Below are positions 23,548 through 33,265 of a stretch of DNA of 33,265 nt, one piece after another. The translations under genes and the position numbers were made by a program. The notes beneath the pieces are model-generated. The model ran no database searches and was not told the origin of the DNA. It saw only the letters and a list, made by a program, of their open reading frames with translations. The stretch spans positions 1-33,265 of the forward strand of contig NZ_AKKK01000035.1 in the NCBI RefSeq assembly GCF_000281065.1, read 5' to 3'. The DNA comes from Arthrobacter sp. M2012083 (GTDB lineage Bacteria > Actinomycetota > Actinomycetes > Actinomycetales > Micrococcaceae). Each line of letters opens with the position of its first letter. Position 1 is the first letter of the stretch.

Positions 23548-23616
23548 CGAGATCGCCGGAACCGTGTGAGTTCGCCGGAAGTTTCCGCACGCTCACGCGG
23601 GCTTCCGGCGATCTCG
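23548..23616. terminator. Long compound hairpin between convergent yhhQ and tgt
   Basis: CGAGATCGCCGGAA (23548-23561) pairs perfectly with TTCCGGCGATCTCG (23603-23616). The stem continues with CCGTGTGAG (23562-23570) against CTCACGCGG (23592-23600), one mismatch, after a two-base bulge. The loop contains another small dyad, CGGAAGTTTCCG. It begins eight bases after the yhhQ stop and ends four bases before the tgt stop codon, so it probably ends both transcripts. Confidence 0.8.
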
Positions 23617-23620
23617 ACGC

Positions 23621-25731
<2,111 letters not shown>

Positions 25732-25803
25732 GGCCCCGAATCTACCGCCGTTGGCGCCCACATAACAGGTCTTGATATTCCCGAATAAGCGGTACAGGAA
25801 AAG

Positions 25804-26817
25804 CTAGGCGCGCACCGACTCAAGTTCATTGCCGATCCGCCGGGCCAGCTCGTCCTCGTCGATGGTCTTCGATCCACCGTGGGCGCGCAGGAACATCAAC
25901 GCTTCTAGCCGGAGGAACCGCCATTCGCGCTCGGCTTCGTGGTTCCCGTTGTCGATTGCGCGGAAGATTTCCTTGTCGTACAGATTGGGTTCGTTCAGCG
26001 AACGCTGCCTGACCCGGGCGTTGATCCGCGCCTTGAAGGGGTCTTCTTCCTGGGACTCGGGCGCGCGCAGCAGTTTCTCGTAAACCGCGGCACGTTCGGT
26101 TTGTCCGGCTTCGCGGCAAATGAAACTGGATAGCGCCAGGGCACGTTCGATCGATGCCCAGCGGTCCAGGTTGCCGTCAAAGGGCAACACATTCAGCAAG
26201 TCGGCGACTGCCAAAGCATGGTCCGGATCGCGCAGCACAATGCAAAGATCGAAGGCGAGATCGCTGAGGTCCCGTAGGCAGCTCCCAGACTTCGTGTTGA
26301 TGCCCTTCGCGAGCCGATCCGCCAGGACCTGCACACCGTTCTTGCCCTTATGGTTGGCAGCGGCGGCACGGACCACGGCTTCGGGTGTGCCGTCCGGTTC
26401 AGGGATGAGGGCCAGCTCTTCGGCGCTGGGACCGGTGTGCGTCGGCGGCGTTTCCGGGCGCGGAGGAACGACGACGGCGGGCCCCGTGGGAGCGTCGGCG
26501 TCGCCCCCTGCTGAGGTACTGGAGCCGGAGGGGCTGGTGTCAGTGGTGCTTTCGTCCGCGGCGCTGGAGTCGGCGCCTTCGGAGTCCACCGGAACTCCGT
26601 CACCCACCGGAACGCTGGACCCTACAGCGATCCGCAACGTACCGCCGTCGAGCATTGTCACCAGCAGCAACGCGGCCACGCCGTAATCGTCGTTTTCCAC
26701 CTCAACGGCGGCAATTTCCTCGGCCGGCCCGTCACCGGGTGGGAACACAAAATCCCCGGGCCGCAGGTCCCCAGCCTGCTTTTCCATGTATTGCTGTGTG
26801 GCTGGGCTGTGAGTCAT
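25804..26817 (-). CDS. Conserved hypothetical protein with low-complexity linker
   Basis: I do not firmly recognise this 337-residue cytoplasmic protein; it may belong to an actinobacterial DUF family I recall as DUF6707, unverified. Three parts are visible. Residues 1-75 form a small beta-rich domain (QAGDLRPGDFVFPPGDGP, then ALLLVTMLDGGTLRIAVG). Residues 78-145 are a Ser/Thr/Asp/Pro-rich linker. Residues 145-337 are an all-helical, charged domain (DLSDLAFDLCIVLRDPDHAL, ERAALALS-type helices, DEDELARRIGNELESV). The helical part looks like repeat or TPR-like helices, but I find no catalytic motif. AAAGGA lies seven bases before the ATG. No signal peptide or membrane segment is present, and the neighbours give no clue to function. 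Confidence 0.7.
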   Translation of the reverse strand: MTHSPATQQYMEKQAGDLRPGDFVFPPGDGPAEEIAAVEVENDDYGVAALLLVTMLDGGTLRIAVGSSVPVGDGVPVDSEGADSSAADESTTDTSPSGSSTSAGGDADAPTGPAVVVPPRPETPPTHTGPSAEELALIPEPDGTPEAVVRAAAANHKGKNGVQVLADRLAKGINTKSGSCLRDLSDLAFDLCIVLRDPDHALAVADLLNVLPFDGNLDRWASIERALALSSFICREAGQTERAAVYEKLLRAPESQEEDPFKARINARVRQRSLNEPNLYDKEIFRAIDNGNHEAEREWRFLRLEALMFLRAHGGSKTIDEDELARRIGNELESVRA

Positions 26818-26889
26818 CGGAAGTCCTTTGGTTCTCGTGGGTCCGCCGTCCAGTCTACAAAGACCAGCTGGTGAAGGGGCCGGGACCCG

Positions 26890-27429
26890 CTAGAGAACGA
26901 TGCCCGAGAAAGCCAGGGCTTGCCGGACGAGGTTCCCCCGGCCGCCGTCGAATTCCTGCTGGACGTTGTCGCTGAGCACCTCTTGCGGCGTCATCCACGT
27001 GAGCTCCAAAGCGTCCTGGCGGGGTTCGCATTCGCCGGTCACAGGAATGATGTAGGCCAGTGAAACGGCGTGCTGGCGGTCATCCGTGAAGCCCGTCTGC
27101 GACGGAGCCGGGAAATATTCGGCCACCGTGAAGGGAACAGGGCTGATGGGCAACTGCGGGAAAGCCAGGGGGCCGAGGTCCTTCTCCATGTGCCGCAGGA
27201 GCGCCGCACGGATGGTTTCGCGGTAGAGAACGCGGCCGGAGACGAGGTAGCGGACCATGTTTCCGTCGGCGTCGCCCTGAAGGAGGGTGCCCACTTCGTT
27301 CACATAGCCGAGCGGATCCAACCTGACCGGAACGGCCTCCACGTAGACCATGGGGAGGCGGCCGCGGGCTTCGAAGAGGTCTTCATCTGAAAGCCAGCCT
27401 GGATACGGGTCGGGTGTACGTACGCTCAT
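26890..27429 (-). CDS. DUF4916 family protein, Nudix-like with degenerate Nudix box
   Basis: This 179-residue protein has the Nudix fold pattern: VYVEAVPVRLDPLGYVNEVG as first strands, then a Nudix-box-like segment at 65-87. The canonical box is G-x5-E-x7-R-E-U-x-E-E-x-G-U. Here Gly65, Glu71, Arg79 and Gly86 fit, but the three key acids read His80, Lys83 and Asp84. The metal-binding Glu pair is therefore largely missing, so hydrolase activity is doubtful and a binding role is possible. The C-terminal LELTWMTPQEVL is also typical of Nudix proteins. It matches what I remember of DUF4916 in actinobacteria. It stands alone on the minus strand, 77 bases after the VOC gene. Confidence 0.8.
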   Translation of the reverse strand: MSVRTPDPYPGWLSDEDLFEARGRLPMVYVEAVPVRLDPLGYVNEVGTLLQGDADGNMVRYLVSGRVLYRETIRAALLRHMEKDLGPLAFPQLPISPVPFTVAEYFPAPSQTGFTDDRQHAVSLAYIIPVTGECEPRQDALELTWMTPQEVLSDNVQQEFDGGRGNLVRQALAFSGIVL

Positions 27430-27506
27430 GGTTAAGTTCTACCGCATCCCCAGCCGAACTTCCTTGGCAACGGCGCCGTGGCTGCGGCGTTACGCTCTCG
27501 GCTGTA

Positions 27507-28220
27507 TTACGCGGCCGTGACCGGTGACTTCTCCACCACAATCGACGCCGGCGCCGCGCCGCTCACAGCATCCGGGTTGGCAACGTACAGGACGTCTTCG
27601 GAGATCCTGGTCTCTATGTCCGCAGCTTTGAGGCGCGCCAGCAGTGGTTCCAGATCGCCGTCATACTCAAAGGCGAGGTCCCCGTTGGTGGCGTCCGCGC
27701 CGTGAATAACCCGAAGGATTCCGCCGTTCTTGGTGGTGAACGTGGCCGATTCGTCGTCCTCCGTGCGTGGCCGGGCGCCGATGTTTCGCAAAACATTTGC
27801 GGAGAACGCCACCAAGGGGCTGACCCACGTCGCTGCCACCGTGAGTGCTGGATCGGCATCACTTGATGTGGCCCAGCTACCATCTGCTGCCTGGCGCGCG
27901 GGGAAAGCAAAGAACTCGAAACCGTCGTCGGCCGAGATACGCACCGTGGGCCCGTAGGAGGCTTCATGGAGCTCCGCCTGGGTGCCGTCTTCCTCGGTGC
28001 GGCGGGCGAACTCCTCCAGATTCCCTACCTCGACACTGAAAATCGTGTAGCCATCCAGTGGGTGGCCGTGTTCCAGCCGGCCCAACGCGACGCGGCCCGA
28101 ACCGGCGTCGAACTCCTGCCAGTCGCCGTCGTCCACCATCTTCACCAAACCCAGCGCCTGCAGCAGCGAGGCCCACTGCTCAAAGTGCGATGTGTAGTGG
28201 ATGGGGCGGGCTCGCAACAT
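27507..28220 (-). CDS. VOC (glyoxalase/bleomycin resistance) superfamily protein
   Basis: This 237-residue protein has two successive beta-alpha-beta-beta-beta units. The first runs from PIHYTSHFEQWASLLQALGL through GDWQEFDAGSGRVALG and GYTIFSVEVGNLEEFARR. The second starts at ATWVSPLVAFSANVLRNIGA and contains NGGILRVIHG. This is the vicinal-oxygen-chelate arrangement. The metal ligand set of glyoxalase I is not clearly present, so substrate and activity are unknown. AGGAGG lies five bases before the ATG. It is divergent from the YdeI-like gene across 98 bases. Confidence 0.8.
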   Translation of the reverse strand: MLRARPIHYTSHFEQWASLLQALGLVKMVDDGDWQEFDAGSGRVALGRLEHGHPLDGYTIFSVEVGNLEEFARRTEEDGTQAELHEASYGPTVRISADDGFEFFAFPARQAADGSWATSSDADPALTVAATWVSPLVAFSANVLRNIGARPRTEDDESATFTTKNGGILRVIHGADATNGDLAFEYDGDLEPLLARLKAADIETRISEDVLYVANPDAVSGAAPASIVVEKSPVTAA

Positions 28221-28318
28221 TGGTCCTCCTGGGCTGGGTCCTCGCGGTTCGGGTGTCCGCTCCCAGCCTATGCCGCGTGGCCTTGCCGGGCACGGCGCGT
28301 TTCACAGGAGAATGAACC

Positions 28319-28924
28319 ATGCCCAGTGAACTTGAGGAACTTCTTGTCGCAGACGGCGCCGCCTGGCGCTCTTGGCTTTCGGAGCATGCCGCTGAGAGCC
28401 CCGGCGTGTGGCTGATCCTGCACAAGAAGGGCGGCAACGTCACGGAGTTGGACTACGACGCCGCCCTGGATGAGGCCCTGTGCTTTGGCTGGATCGATGG
28501 CCAAGCGAAGAGCCGCGACGCCGAGAGTTACTTCCAGCGAATGACGCCCCGCGGCCGCAAGAGCATCTGGTCAGCGCGCAATGTGGGCCACATTGCGCGA
28601 CTGGAATCCGAGGGCAGGATGACCGATGCCGGACGAGCGGCCGTCGAAGCCGCACAAGCTGATGGCCGCTGGGAAGCTGCCTACGCCGGGCCAGCCGATT
28701 CCGTGGTTCCGGATGACCTTGCGGCAGCTATCGCCGCAGTCCCGGAGGCCCAGGCGATGTTCGATTGCCTGACCTCCCAGAACCGCTTCGCCCTCATTCA
28801 CCGCACCAACGGGGTCAAGCGGGCAGACACCCGTGCGCGCAAGATCGCCGGTTTCGTCGAGATGCTTGCCCGTCACGAGGCCCCGTACCCGCAAAGAAAG
28901 CGTCCCGCGTCCAACGGCAGCTAG
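28319..28924 (+). CDS. YdeI/OmpD-associated family protein
   Basis: This 201-residue cytoplasmic protein has the features of the YdeI family: VWLILHKKGG, the near-invariant DEALCFGWIDGQ segment, YFQRMTPRGRKSIWSARN, and a C-terminal KRADTRARKIAGFVEMLARHE. These proteins were linked to resistance to peptides in enterobacteria, but their biochemical role is unknown. GGAGAATGAACC precedes the ATG, a good ribosome binding site. The stop codon TAG overlaps the convergent GH76 stop through CTAG (28921-28924), so the two mRNAs are antisense at their ends and share no room for a terminator. Confidence 0.9.
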   Translation: MPSELEELLVADGAAWRSWLSEHAAESPGVWLILHKKGGNVTELDYDAALDEALCFGWIDGQAKSRDAESYFQRMTPRGRKSIWSARNVGHIARLESEGRMTDAGRAAVEAAQADGRWEAAYAGPADSVVPDDLAAAIAAVPEAQAMFDCLTSQNRFALIHRTNGVKRADTRARKIAGFVEMLARHEAPYPQRKRPASNGS

Positions 28925-30084
28925 AGCGTGGCGGCAGCTTCCAGCGCCATCCAAGCTTGAAGCTGCGTGGAAAGCTCGACGGCGGCCCCCACCGGATACG
29001 TCTCGCTCGCCGGTCGCTGGGGGTCGAAAGAGAACACAATGGCTGGAGTTCCCCTACGAGCCTTGGCCTGGTCTGGGTTCTCGCGGCGCCCGTCCCAGAA
29101 CGCTTCGGCTGTGGCGAGAACCAAAGACCTGGCCGTATCCCGGGTTGTGCTTGGTAGCCGGGCGTCACGGGCTGCCAAAGCGAGATAGCGGAGCAGGATG
29201 CCGGTGAAAAGACCACCATCGCCCGTGCCGTCACCGCGGATGACCTGCGCGCCGGGAAGCGTCAGTTCGCTTTTCACTGCGTCCACAAGCAGGGCGGCCC
29301 TGCGCAGGTTGTCATCACCGCCCAATTCCAGCAACGCACCCAGGACCGGGCCTTGGTTGTAGGTGTAAATGGCCTCATCCACCACCACCTTGCCCTGACT
29401 GATCCGAAGCCCGTCCCGATACACGCCACGTTCCGGGTGGAGGAGCTTGCTGTTGAGCCAGTCCACCAACTTCTGTGCTCGCTCTGCGTGGTCGGTACGA
29501 GCGTAATAAAGAGCCACGGGGGCCGTGGCAGGGGTGTTCTTGAAGTCCCGCTTGGTGCTCCAGTAAGTACCGCCGCCAAGGTCGTCCGTTGAAGCTGAAT
29601 CGAACTGCAAGGTCAGGCTCTTGCGCACATACGCGTTGCGCCGCCGACCAGGTTTCTTGGTCTCCTCCGCCAGCTTCTCCAAGCGCAGCGTGGCGAGTGC
29701 CAGCCACGCCATGTCGTCGTAGTAGTCGTTGACGAATCGCAGCAGGTTCCGCAACCGGATTGTGGTGACCAGCCGCGAAGCGAGCCGGCCCGCGCTCGGG
29801 CGGGAGTCGCCGTCGAACTTTGTTCTACTTGCGAGTTCGCGGCGGCCCGCATCCACCAGGCAATCGACGTAGTGCGCTTGCCACCAGTAGTGCCAAGGAC
29901 CAGAGACGCTTTTGACGGTGTTGCTGGGCAGGCTCACTGCACCGATGTGCGTACCGGGCAGGAACAGTAGCCGCCTGCCGAAGCTTCGGCTCACTGATCG
30001 GGCAGCCTGGTTGGCGCGTGTTGCCCATTCGGCGGCGTCTGTGGAGGGGGCCGGCCTTCCGGCTGGCTCGATCTGGCTGGACAT
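28921..30084 (-). CDS. Glycoside hydrolase family 76 protein (alpha-1,6-mannanase-like), no signal peptide
   Basis: This 387-residue protein folds as an alpha/alpha barrel judged from repeated helices. Its NDYYDDMAWLALATLRL (119-135) carries the paired catalytic aspartates Asp123-Asp124 of GH76 endo-alpha-1,6-mannanases. GGGTYWSTKRDFKNTPATAP, YTYNQGPVLGALLEL and GGLFTGILLRYLA are further family motifs. GH76 enzymes usually act outside the cell, but no signal peptide, lipobox or membrane anchor is visible: the N-terminus is polar (MSSQIEPAGRPAPST). It may be cytoplasmic, acting on imported mannosides or on mannan-like precursors. The gene is divergent from the SDR gene. Its stop overlaps YdeI by CTAG. 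Confidence 0.9.
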   Translation of the reverse strand: MSSQIEPAGRPAPSTDAAEWATRANQAARSVSRSFGRRLLFLPGTHIGAVSLPSNTVKSVSGPWHYWWQAHYVDCLVDAGRRELASRTKFDGDSRPSAGRLASRLVTTIRLRNLLRFVNDYYDDMAWLALATLRLEKLAEETKKPGRRRNAYVRKSLTLQFDSASTDDLGGGTYWSTKRDFKNTPATAPVALYYARTDHAERAQKLVDWLNSKLLHPERGVYRDGLRISQGKVVVDEAIYTYNQGPVLGALLELGGDDNLRRAALLVDAVKSELTLPGAQVIRGDGTGDGGLFTGILLRYLALAARDARLPSTTRDTARSLVLATAEAFWDGRRENPDQAKARRGTPAIVFSFDPQRPASETYPVGAAVELSTQLQAWMALEAAATL

Positions 30085-30131
30085 GCAATTAGCCTAGCTG
30101 GGCCGGAAGTGTGCGCTTGCCCACAATTCCA

Positions 30132-30147
30132 GTTAACATGCATTAAC
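30132..30147. promoter_or_regulatory. Dyad GTTAA-CATGCA-TTAAC upstream of the SDR/acyl-CoA dehydrogenase operon
   Basis: Half-sites GTTAA and TTAAC are perfect inverted copies around six bases that contain ATGCAT. The dyad lies 28 bases before the SDR start codon in the short gap between divergent genes, where a promoter must be. It suits a TetR- or GntR-type repressor of fatty-acid genes. No such regulator gene is adjacent within the window. Confidence 0.45.
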
Positions 30148-30175
30148 GGATTTGGGTCTGCATCAAGGAGGATGA

Positions 30176-30982
30176 ATGGACATCAAGGGCACGGTCGCGC
30201 TGGTAACCGGCGGGGCATCAGGGCTAGGGGCCGCTACCGCGAAGCGCTTGTTCGACGCCGGAGCTTCGGTGGTGCTGGTGGATCTGCAGCAGTCGGCTGG
30301 TGACGAATATGCGGCCAGGCTGAATTCGGCACGTTCGGAGGTGGGGGAGTCGGGCCCACGCGCTGTCTTTGCTCCAGCCGACGTCACCAACGAATCTCAA
30401 GTCCAGGCCGCCGTCGACACCGCCATGTCCATGGGACCACTCCGGATCGTGGTCAATTGCGCAGGTATCGCAACACCAGGGAAAGTCATTGGCCGCGAAG
30501 GCGTGCTGCCGCTGGAGAACTTCAACAAGGTCATCCAGATCAACCTCGTGGGCACTTTCAACGTGATCCGCTTGGCCGTTGCTGCCATGGTGGAAACCGA
30601 GCCCATCTCCACAGAACTGGGTGGGCCTGAACGCGGCGTCATCATCAACACCGCCTCCGTGGCCGCCTTTGAAGGCCAGATCGGCCAGCCGGCCTACGCC
30701 GCATCCAAAGGTGCTGTGGCAGCCATGACGCTCCCCTTGGCACGGGAGTTTGCGCGTTCACTGATTCGCGTAGCCACCATCGCCCCCGGCATCTTTGAAA
30801 CGCCTATGATGGCCGGACTTCCCCAAGCGGCCCAGGATTCCCTTGGACAGCAGGTCCCGCATCCCGCACGCCTGGGCCGTGCTGCGGAGTACGCAAACCT
30901 GGCTGCCCACATCGTGGAAAACGCCATGCTCAACGGGGAGACCATCCGACTCGATGGCGCCATCCGTATGGGACTCAAATGA
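30176..30982 (+). CDS. SDR family 3-hydroxyacyl-CoA dehydrogenase (type II / HSD10-like)
   Basis: This 268-residue classical short-chain dehydrogenase has the cofactor loop TGGASGLG (11-18), Asp36 (VLVDL) selecting NAD, NCAG (94-97), and the catalytic Ser161, Tyr174 and Lys178 ([18 protein letters not shown]). The sequence around [13 protein letters not shown] and the C-terminal [13 protein letters not shown] are typical of 3-hydroxyacyl-CoA dehydrogenase type 2. Expected reaction: NAD-dependent oxidation of 3-hydroxyacyl-CoA, including branched short-chain forms. GGAGGATGA precedes the ATG. It overlaps the acyl-CoA dehydrogenase start by ATGA, so the two act in one beta-oxidation or amino-acid degradation operon. 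Confidence 0.92.
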   Translation: MDIKGTVALVTGGASGLGAATAKRLFDAGASVVLVDLQQSAGDEYAARLNSARSEVGESGPRAVFAPADVTNESQVQAAVDTAMSMGPLRIVVNCAGIATPGKVIGREGVLPLENFNKVIQINLVGTFNVIRLAVAAMVETEPISTELGGPERGVIINTASVAAFEGQIGQPAYAASKGAVAAMTLPLAREFARSLIRVATIAPGIFETPMMAGLPQAAQDSLGQQVPHPARLGRAAEYANLAAHIVENAMLNGETIRLDGAIRMGLK

Positions 30983-32256
30983 TGGGCGATTACAGCGGCT
31001 CTCCAGGGCCATTGCCTGGGACGGCAGTGCCCGGTCCGTCGTCTGTAGCGGATCTTCCCACGGCTGACTTCTTCGACTTCGAGTCGCTGCTCAGCGTTCA
31101 GGAACAACGGAAACTCAACGAACTCCGGGCTTTCCTTGCGTCCGAGATCGCACCATACGCCGGGCAGTGGTGGGAGAAAGCCGAGTTTCCCGAACATATC
31201 CTCCCTCAGCTCGCGGCCCTCCGGCTCAGCGCGCCCGCCCAGCGCGGATATACGCACCTGTTCGCCGGCCTGGTCATTGCCGAGATGACACGCGTCGACA
31301 CCTCGATCGCCACGTTCTTCATGGTTCACCACGATCTCTTCGTGGAGTCGCTGTACGACTTTGGCAGCGACGCTCAGCAGGACCGCTACCTCGACGACGC
31401 CTCCAATCTCCGCACTACCGGCGCCTTCGCGCTTACGGAGCCGGATCATGGGTCCGATGTCGCCGGCGGAATGGAGACCACTGCCCGCCGTGTTGAGCGG
31501 GCAGATTCCGACGGCGGTGATTACTGGGTGATCAACGGCGCCAAACGCTGGATTGGGAACGGGACGTTCTGCGACTACATGTTGGTATGGGCCAAGGACG
31601 AAACAGACGGCGCCGTGCGTGCCTTCATCGTTGACGCATCCTTGCCGGGCATCACCCGGAGTCGCATCGAGAACAAGATTGCCCTGCGAACCGTGCAGAA
31701 CGCCGACATCGTGTTTGTGGACGTGGAGGTAGCTGAGACAGACCGCTTCGCTGGCATCAGCAGCTTCGTCGACACCAACCACCTGCTCCGAGGCTCCCGC
31801 ATCATGGTGGCCTGGCAGGCCGTTGGCCAACAACTTGCAGCCTTCGATGTCGCCCGGCAGTACGCCGTCGAGCGCATGCAGTTCGGTAAGCCGCTGGCCA
31901 AGTTCCAGCTCATCCAGCAACATCTGGTGGACATGCTGGGAAATGCGGTGGCCAGCATGGGGATGATGGTTCGGATAGCGCAACTGCAGGAAGGCATCTT
32001 CACAGATGCGCAAGGAGTGCGGCACGGAGGCGCAGAGATGGCGCAGGTGGCGCTTGCCAAGGCCTACTGCAGCGCCAGGATGCGGGAAACCGTGGCGTTG
32101 GGCAGGTCAATCCTGGGCGGGAACGGAATCGTAACCGATTACCGCATCGCGAAGATCTTCGCCGATGCCGAAGCCATCTACACGTACGAAGGCTCCTACG
32201 AAATCAACTCGCTGATCGTTGGCCGTGCAGTGACAGGGGTTTCCGCAATCGCTTAG
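30979..32256 (+). CDS. Acyl-CoA dehydrogenase (glutaryl-CoA dehydrogenase / ACX4-like group)
   Basis: This is a 425-residue FAD enzyme; a second ATG at 30982 would shorten it by one. The first 40 residues are Gly/Pro-rich. Family motifs are [14 protein letters not shown] (flavin contact), [15 protein letters not shown], the arginine-rich helix [17 protein letters not shown], and [20 protein letters not shown]. The catalytic base is Glu404 in [10 protein letters not shown]. The EPDHGSD and YEGSYEIN forms fit the glutaryl-CoA dehydrogenase/ACX4 branch. It oxidises an acyl-CoA to a 2-enoyl-CoA, passing electrons to electron transfer flavoprotein. Translational coupling with the SDR gene implies action on the same chain. 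Which acyl-CoA is used cannot be read from sequence. Confidence 0.93.
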   Translation: MMGDYSGSPGPLPGTAVPGPSSVADLPTADFFDFESLLSVQEQRKLNELRAFLASEIAPYAGQWWEKAEFPEHILPQLAALRLSAPAQRGYTHLFAGLVIAEMTRVDTSIATFFMVHHDLFVESLYDFGSDAQQDRYLDDASNLRTTGAFALTEPDHGSDVAGGMETTARRVERADSDGGDYWVINGAKRWIGNGTFCDYMLVWAKDETDGAVRAFIVDASLPGITRSRIENKIALRTVQNADIVFVDVEVAETDRFAGISSFVDTNHLLRGSRIMVAWQAVGQQLAAFDVARQYAVERMQFGKPLAKFQLIQQHLVDMLGNAVASMGMMVRIAQLQEGIFTDAQGVRHGGAEMAQVALAKAYCSARMRETVALGRSILGGNGIVTDYRIAKIFADAEAIYTYEGSYEINSLIVGRAVTGVSAIA

Positions 32257-32291
32257 ACGTCCCGGCCCAGACCACCGTGGCTGTCCGGGCG

Positions 32292-33119
32292 CTAGTCTTG
32301 CGGAAGCTTCTCTCCGGCTTCCACCCGAACATCGATTGAATTGCCCCGGACAGGCATTGGGCAGGTGCCGTACGGAGTGAATGCACTCGGGTAGTTGATG
32401 GCGCGGTTGAAGTCGATCATCACGGTCCCGTCGGGCCGAGGCCGGGGGATGAAAACCTTGCGCCATTCGTCCGTGGTCTCTCCGTTGGTTTCATCGTGGA
32501 ACGTTACGTTGAGCGCGCCCAGCTTCTCTTCCTCGGCGTGCAGCCGGATTTCGTGGGGAACACCCGGTACCCGGAACGCCACTTCGCCCACTGACCTGTG
32601 GATACCGTCCACCAGGGGGTTCGCCGTGCCGATGGGCACGTCCTTGGGCTCATCGTAGGCTTCGAACCGGCCCTCGATAACCCAGCCGGGGTCGTATTCG
32701 TAGGTGGGGACACCTTTGAAACCAGTCATCACGGGGGAGTTGTTGTCGCGGGTGCGAACAGCGTACTTGTCGGCGCGCATGGCGAGTTCCACCACGACTT
32801 GCTTGCCGTCCTTGCCTCCAAACTGCACCCACATGAGCGACTCTTCGTCCTGCAGTGTGGCCGTGATGGTCCCCTCGACGCCCTGTCCCGTCTCGACGAG
32901 CGTGAGCCCATCCGCAGCGGCCGCCGTCAGGAAAGCCGTGGTGCCGTCGGTGGACCAGAGGCCAGGGACGAGTTCCACCTCGGAAGGTTCGGCCTCAAGC
33001 CATTGGAAAGATGTGAGCGTCAGCCAGCCGTGTTCGGTGGCAAGAGCTGCATTTCGGCCTGCACGGAACCGCTCCCAACGGGCGAGTTGGGCGTCGGTTG
33101 CAGTGGTGGGCGAGCTCAT
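32292..33119 (-). CDS. DUF1684 domain-containing protein
   Basis: This 275-residue protein starts at ATG 33119, with GAGGAG five bases before it; 17 earlier in-frame codons are not supported. DUF1684 signatures are HGWLTLTSFQWLEAEPSEVE near the N-terminus and, at the C-terminus, MIDFNRAINYPSAFTPYGTC followed by P-M-P and a Glu-Ala-Gly-Glu-Lys end. The sequence between is beta-rich (YEYDPGWVIEGRFEAYDEPK), suggesting a compact beta sandwich. The family's function is unknown. No signal peptide is present. It is convergent with the acyl-CoA dehydrogenase gene, 35 bases apart. Beyond its start the last 146 bases of the window hold no gene I can support. Confidence 0.88.
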   Translation of the reverse strand: MSSPTTATDAQLARWERFRAGRNAALATEHGWLTLTSFQWLEAEPSEVELVPGLWSTDGTTAFLTAAAADGLTLVETGQGVEGTITATLQDEESLMWVQFGGKDGKQVVVELAMRADKYAVRTRDNNSPVMTGFKGVPTYEYDPGWVIEGRFEAYDEPKDVPIGTANPLVDGIHRSVGEVAFRVPGVPHEIRLHAEEEKLGALNVTFHDETNGETTDEWRKVFIPRPRPDGTVMIDFNRAINYPSAFTPYGTCPMPVRGNSIDVRVEAGEKLPQD

Positions 33120-33265
33120 GGTTCTCCTCGGCGGGTTCGCGTCAATTCGTGGCGGTTGCACTTGCCTCAACTATGCGCCGGGTCTGGGCATTCCCCGAAT
33201 CCATACGACCTCAACCGGACCCTTTATCTTGGATCGGCTCGCGCTGGCCCTAAGTCATGCCAGCG

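Noticed and set aside
30694..32025. 443-codon minus-strand open frame opposite the SDR and acyl-CoA dehydrogenase genes
   Set aside because: It spans two well-supported plus-strand genes and has no recognisable domain.

Overview
The window reads as a chromosomal segment of a GC-rich actinobacterium, most likely Arthrobacter or Paenarthrobacter (Micrococcaceae). This rests on the GC-rich third codon positions, AGGAG-type ribosome binding sites, GTG starts, the gene families present and protein resemblance recalled from memory; no database search was possible. I see no rRNA, tRNA, CRISPR array, insertion sequence or phage gene.

Layout. (1) 1-6004: a carbohydrate catabolic operon on the minus strand (two TIM-barrel sugar isomerase/epimerase-like proteins, the last cut by the window edge, and two Gfo/Idh/MocA oxidoreductases), divergent from a ROK-family repressor followed by a CynX/NimT-like MFS permease. 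(2) 6041-10895: the glyoxylate bypass (malate synthase, isocitrate lyase), divergent from an XRE/RamB-like regulator. (3) 10894-14297: a tandem repeat array, a lipoprotein serpin, a TetR regulator and a cytochrome b561-like membrane protein. (4) 14313-20125: a pyridoxal kinase of the two-cysteine PdxK type; a response regulator, histidine kinase and TAXI-type solute-binding lipoprotein in overlapping order; and a KgtP-like 2-oxoglutarate/dicarboxylate permease. (5) 20126-22726: an isoprenylcysteine-methyltransferase-like protein, a TIGR01777-type epimerase with its TetR repressor, and two more repeat arrays. (6) 22829-24973: a queuosine precursor transporter convergent with tRNA-guanine transglycosylase, a likely queuosine salvage pair. 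(7) 25024-33119: SRPBCC protein, a hypothetical protein, a DUF4916 Nudix-like protein, a VOC protein, a YdeI-like protein, a GH76 family protein, an SDR plus acyl-CoA dehydrogenase operon, and a DUF1684 protein.

The most unusual signal is a repeat family found at three separate places (10894-11034, 20853-20931, 22567-22726). Each array has a strict 32-bp period and the shared core TGAGCGAGCGT. Two of the three also share a second block, CAAGCACG(T/A)GGGA. One array supplies the last codons and the stop of a gene, and another begins within a stop codon. I know no named family for it.

Other notable points: a textbook TetR operator pair laid over a promoter at 22508-22555; a two-component system whose third gene is a TAXI binding protein without TRAP membrane subunits; long hairpins between convergent genes; two convergent pairs that share a CTAG as overlapping stop codons; and several candidate operators at divergent promoters.
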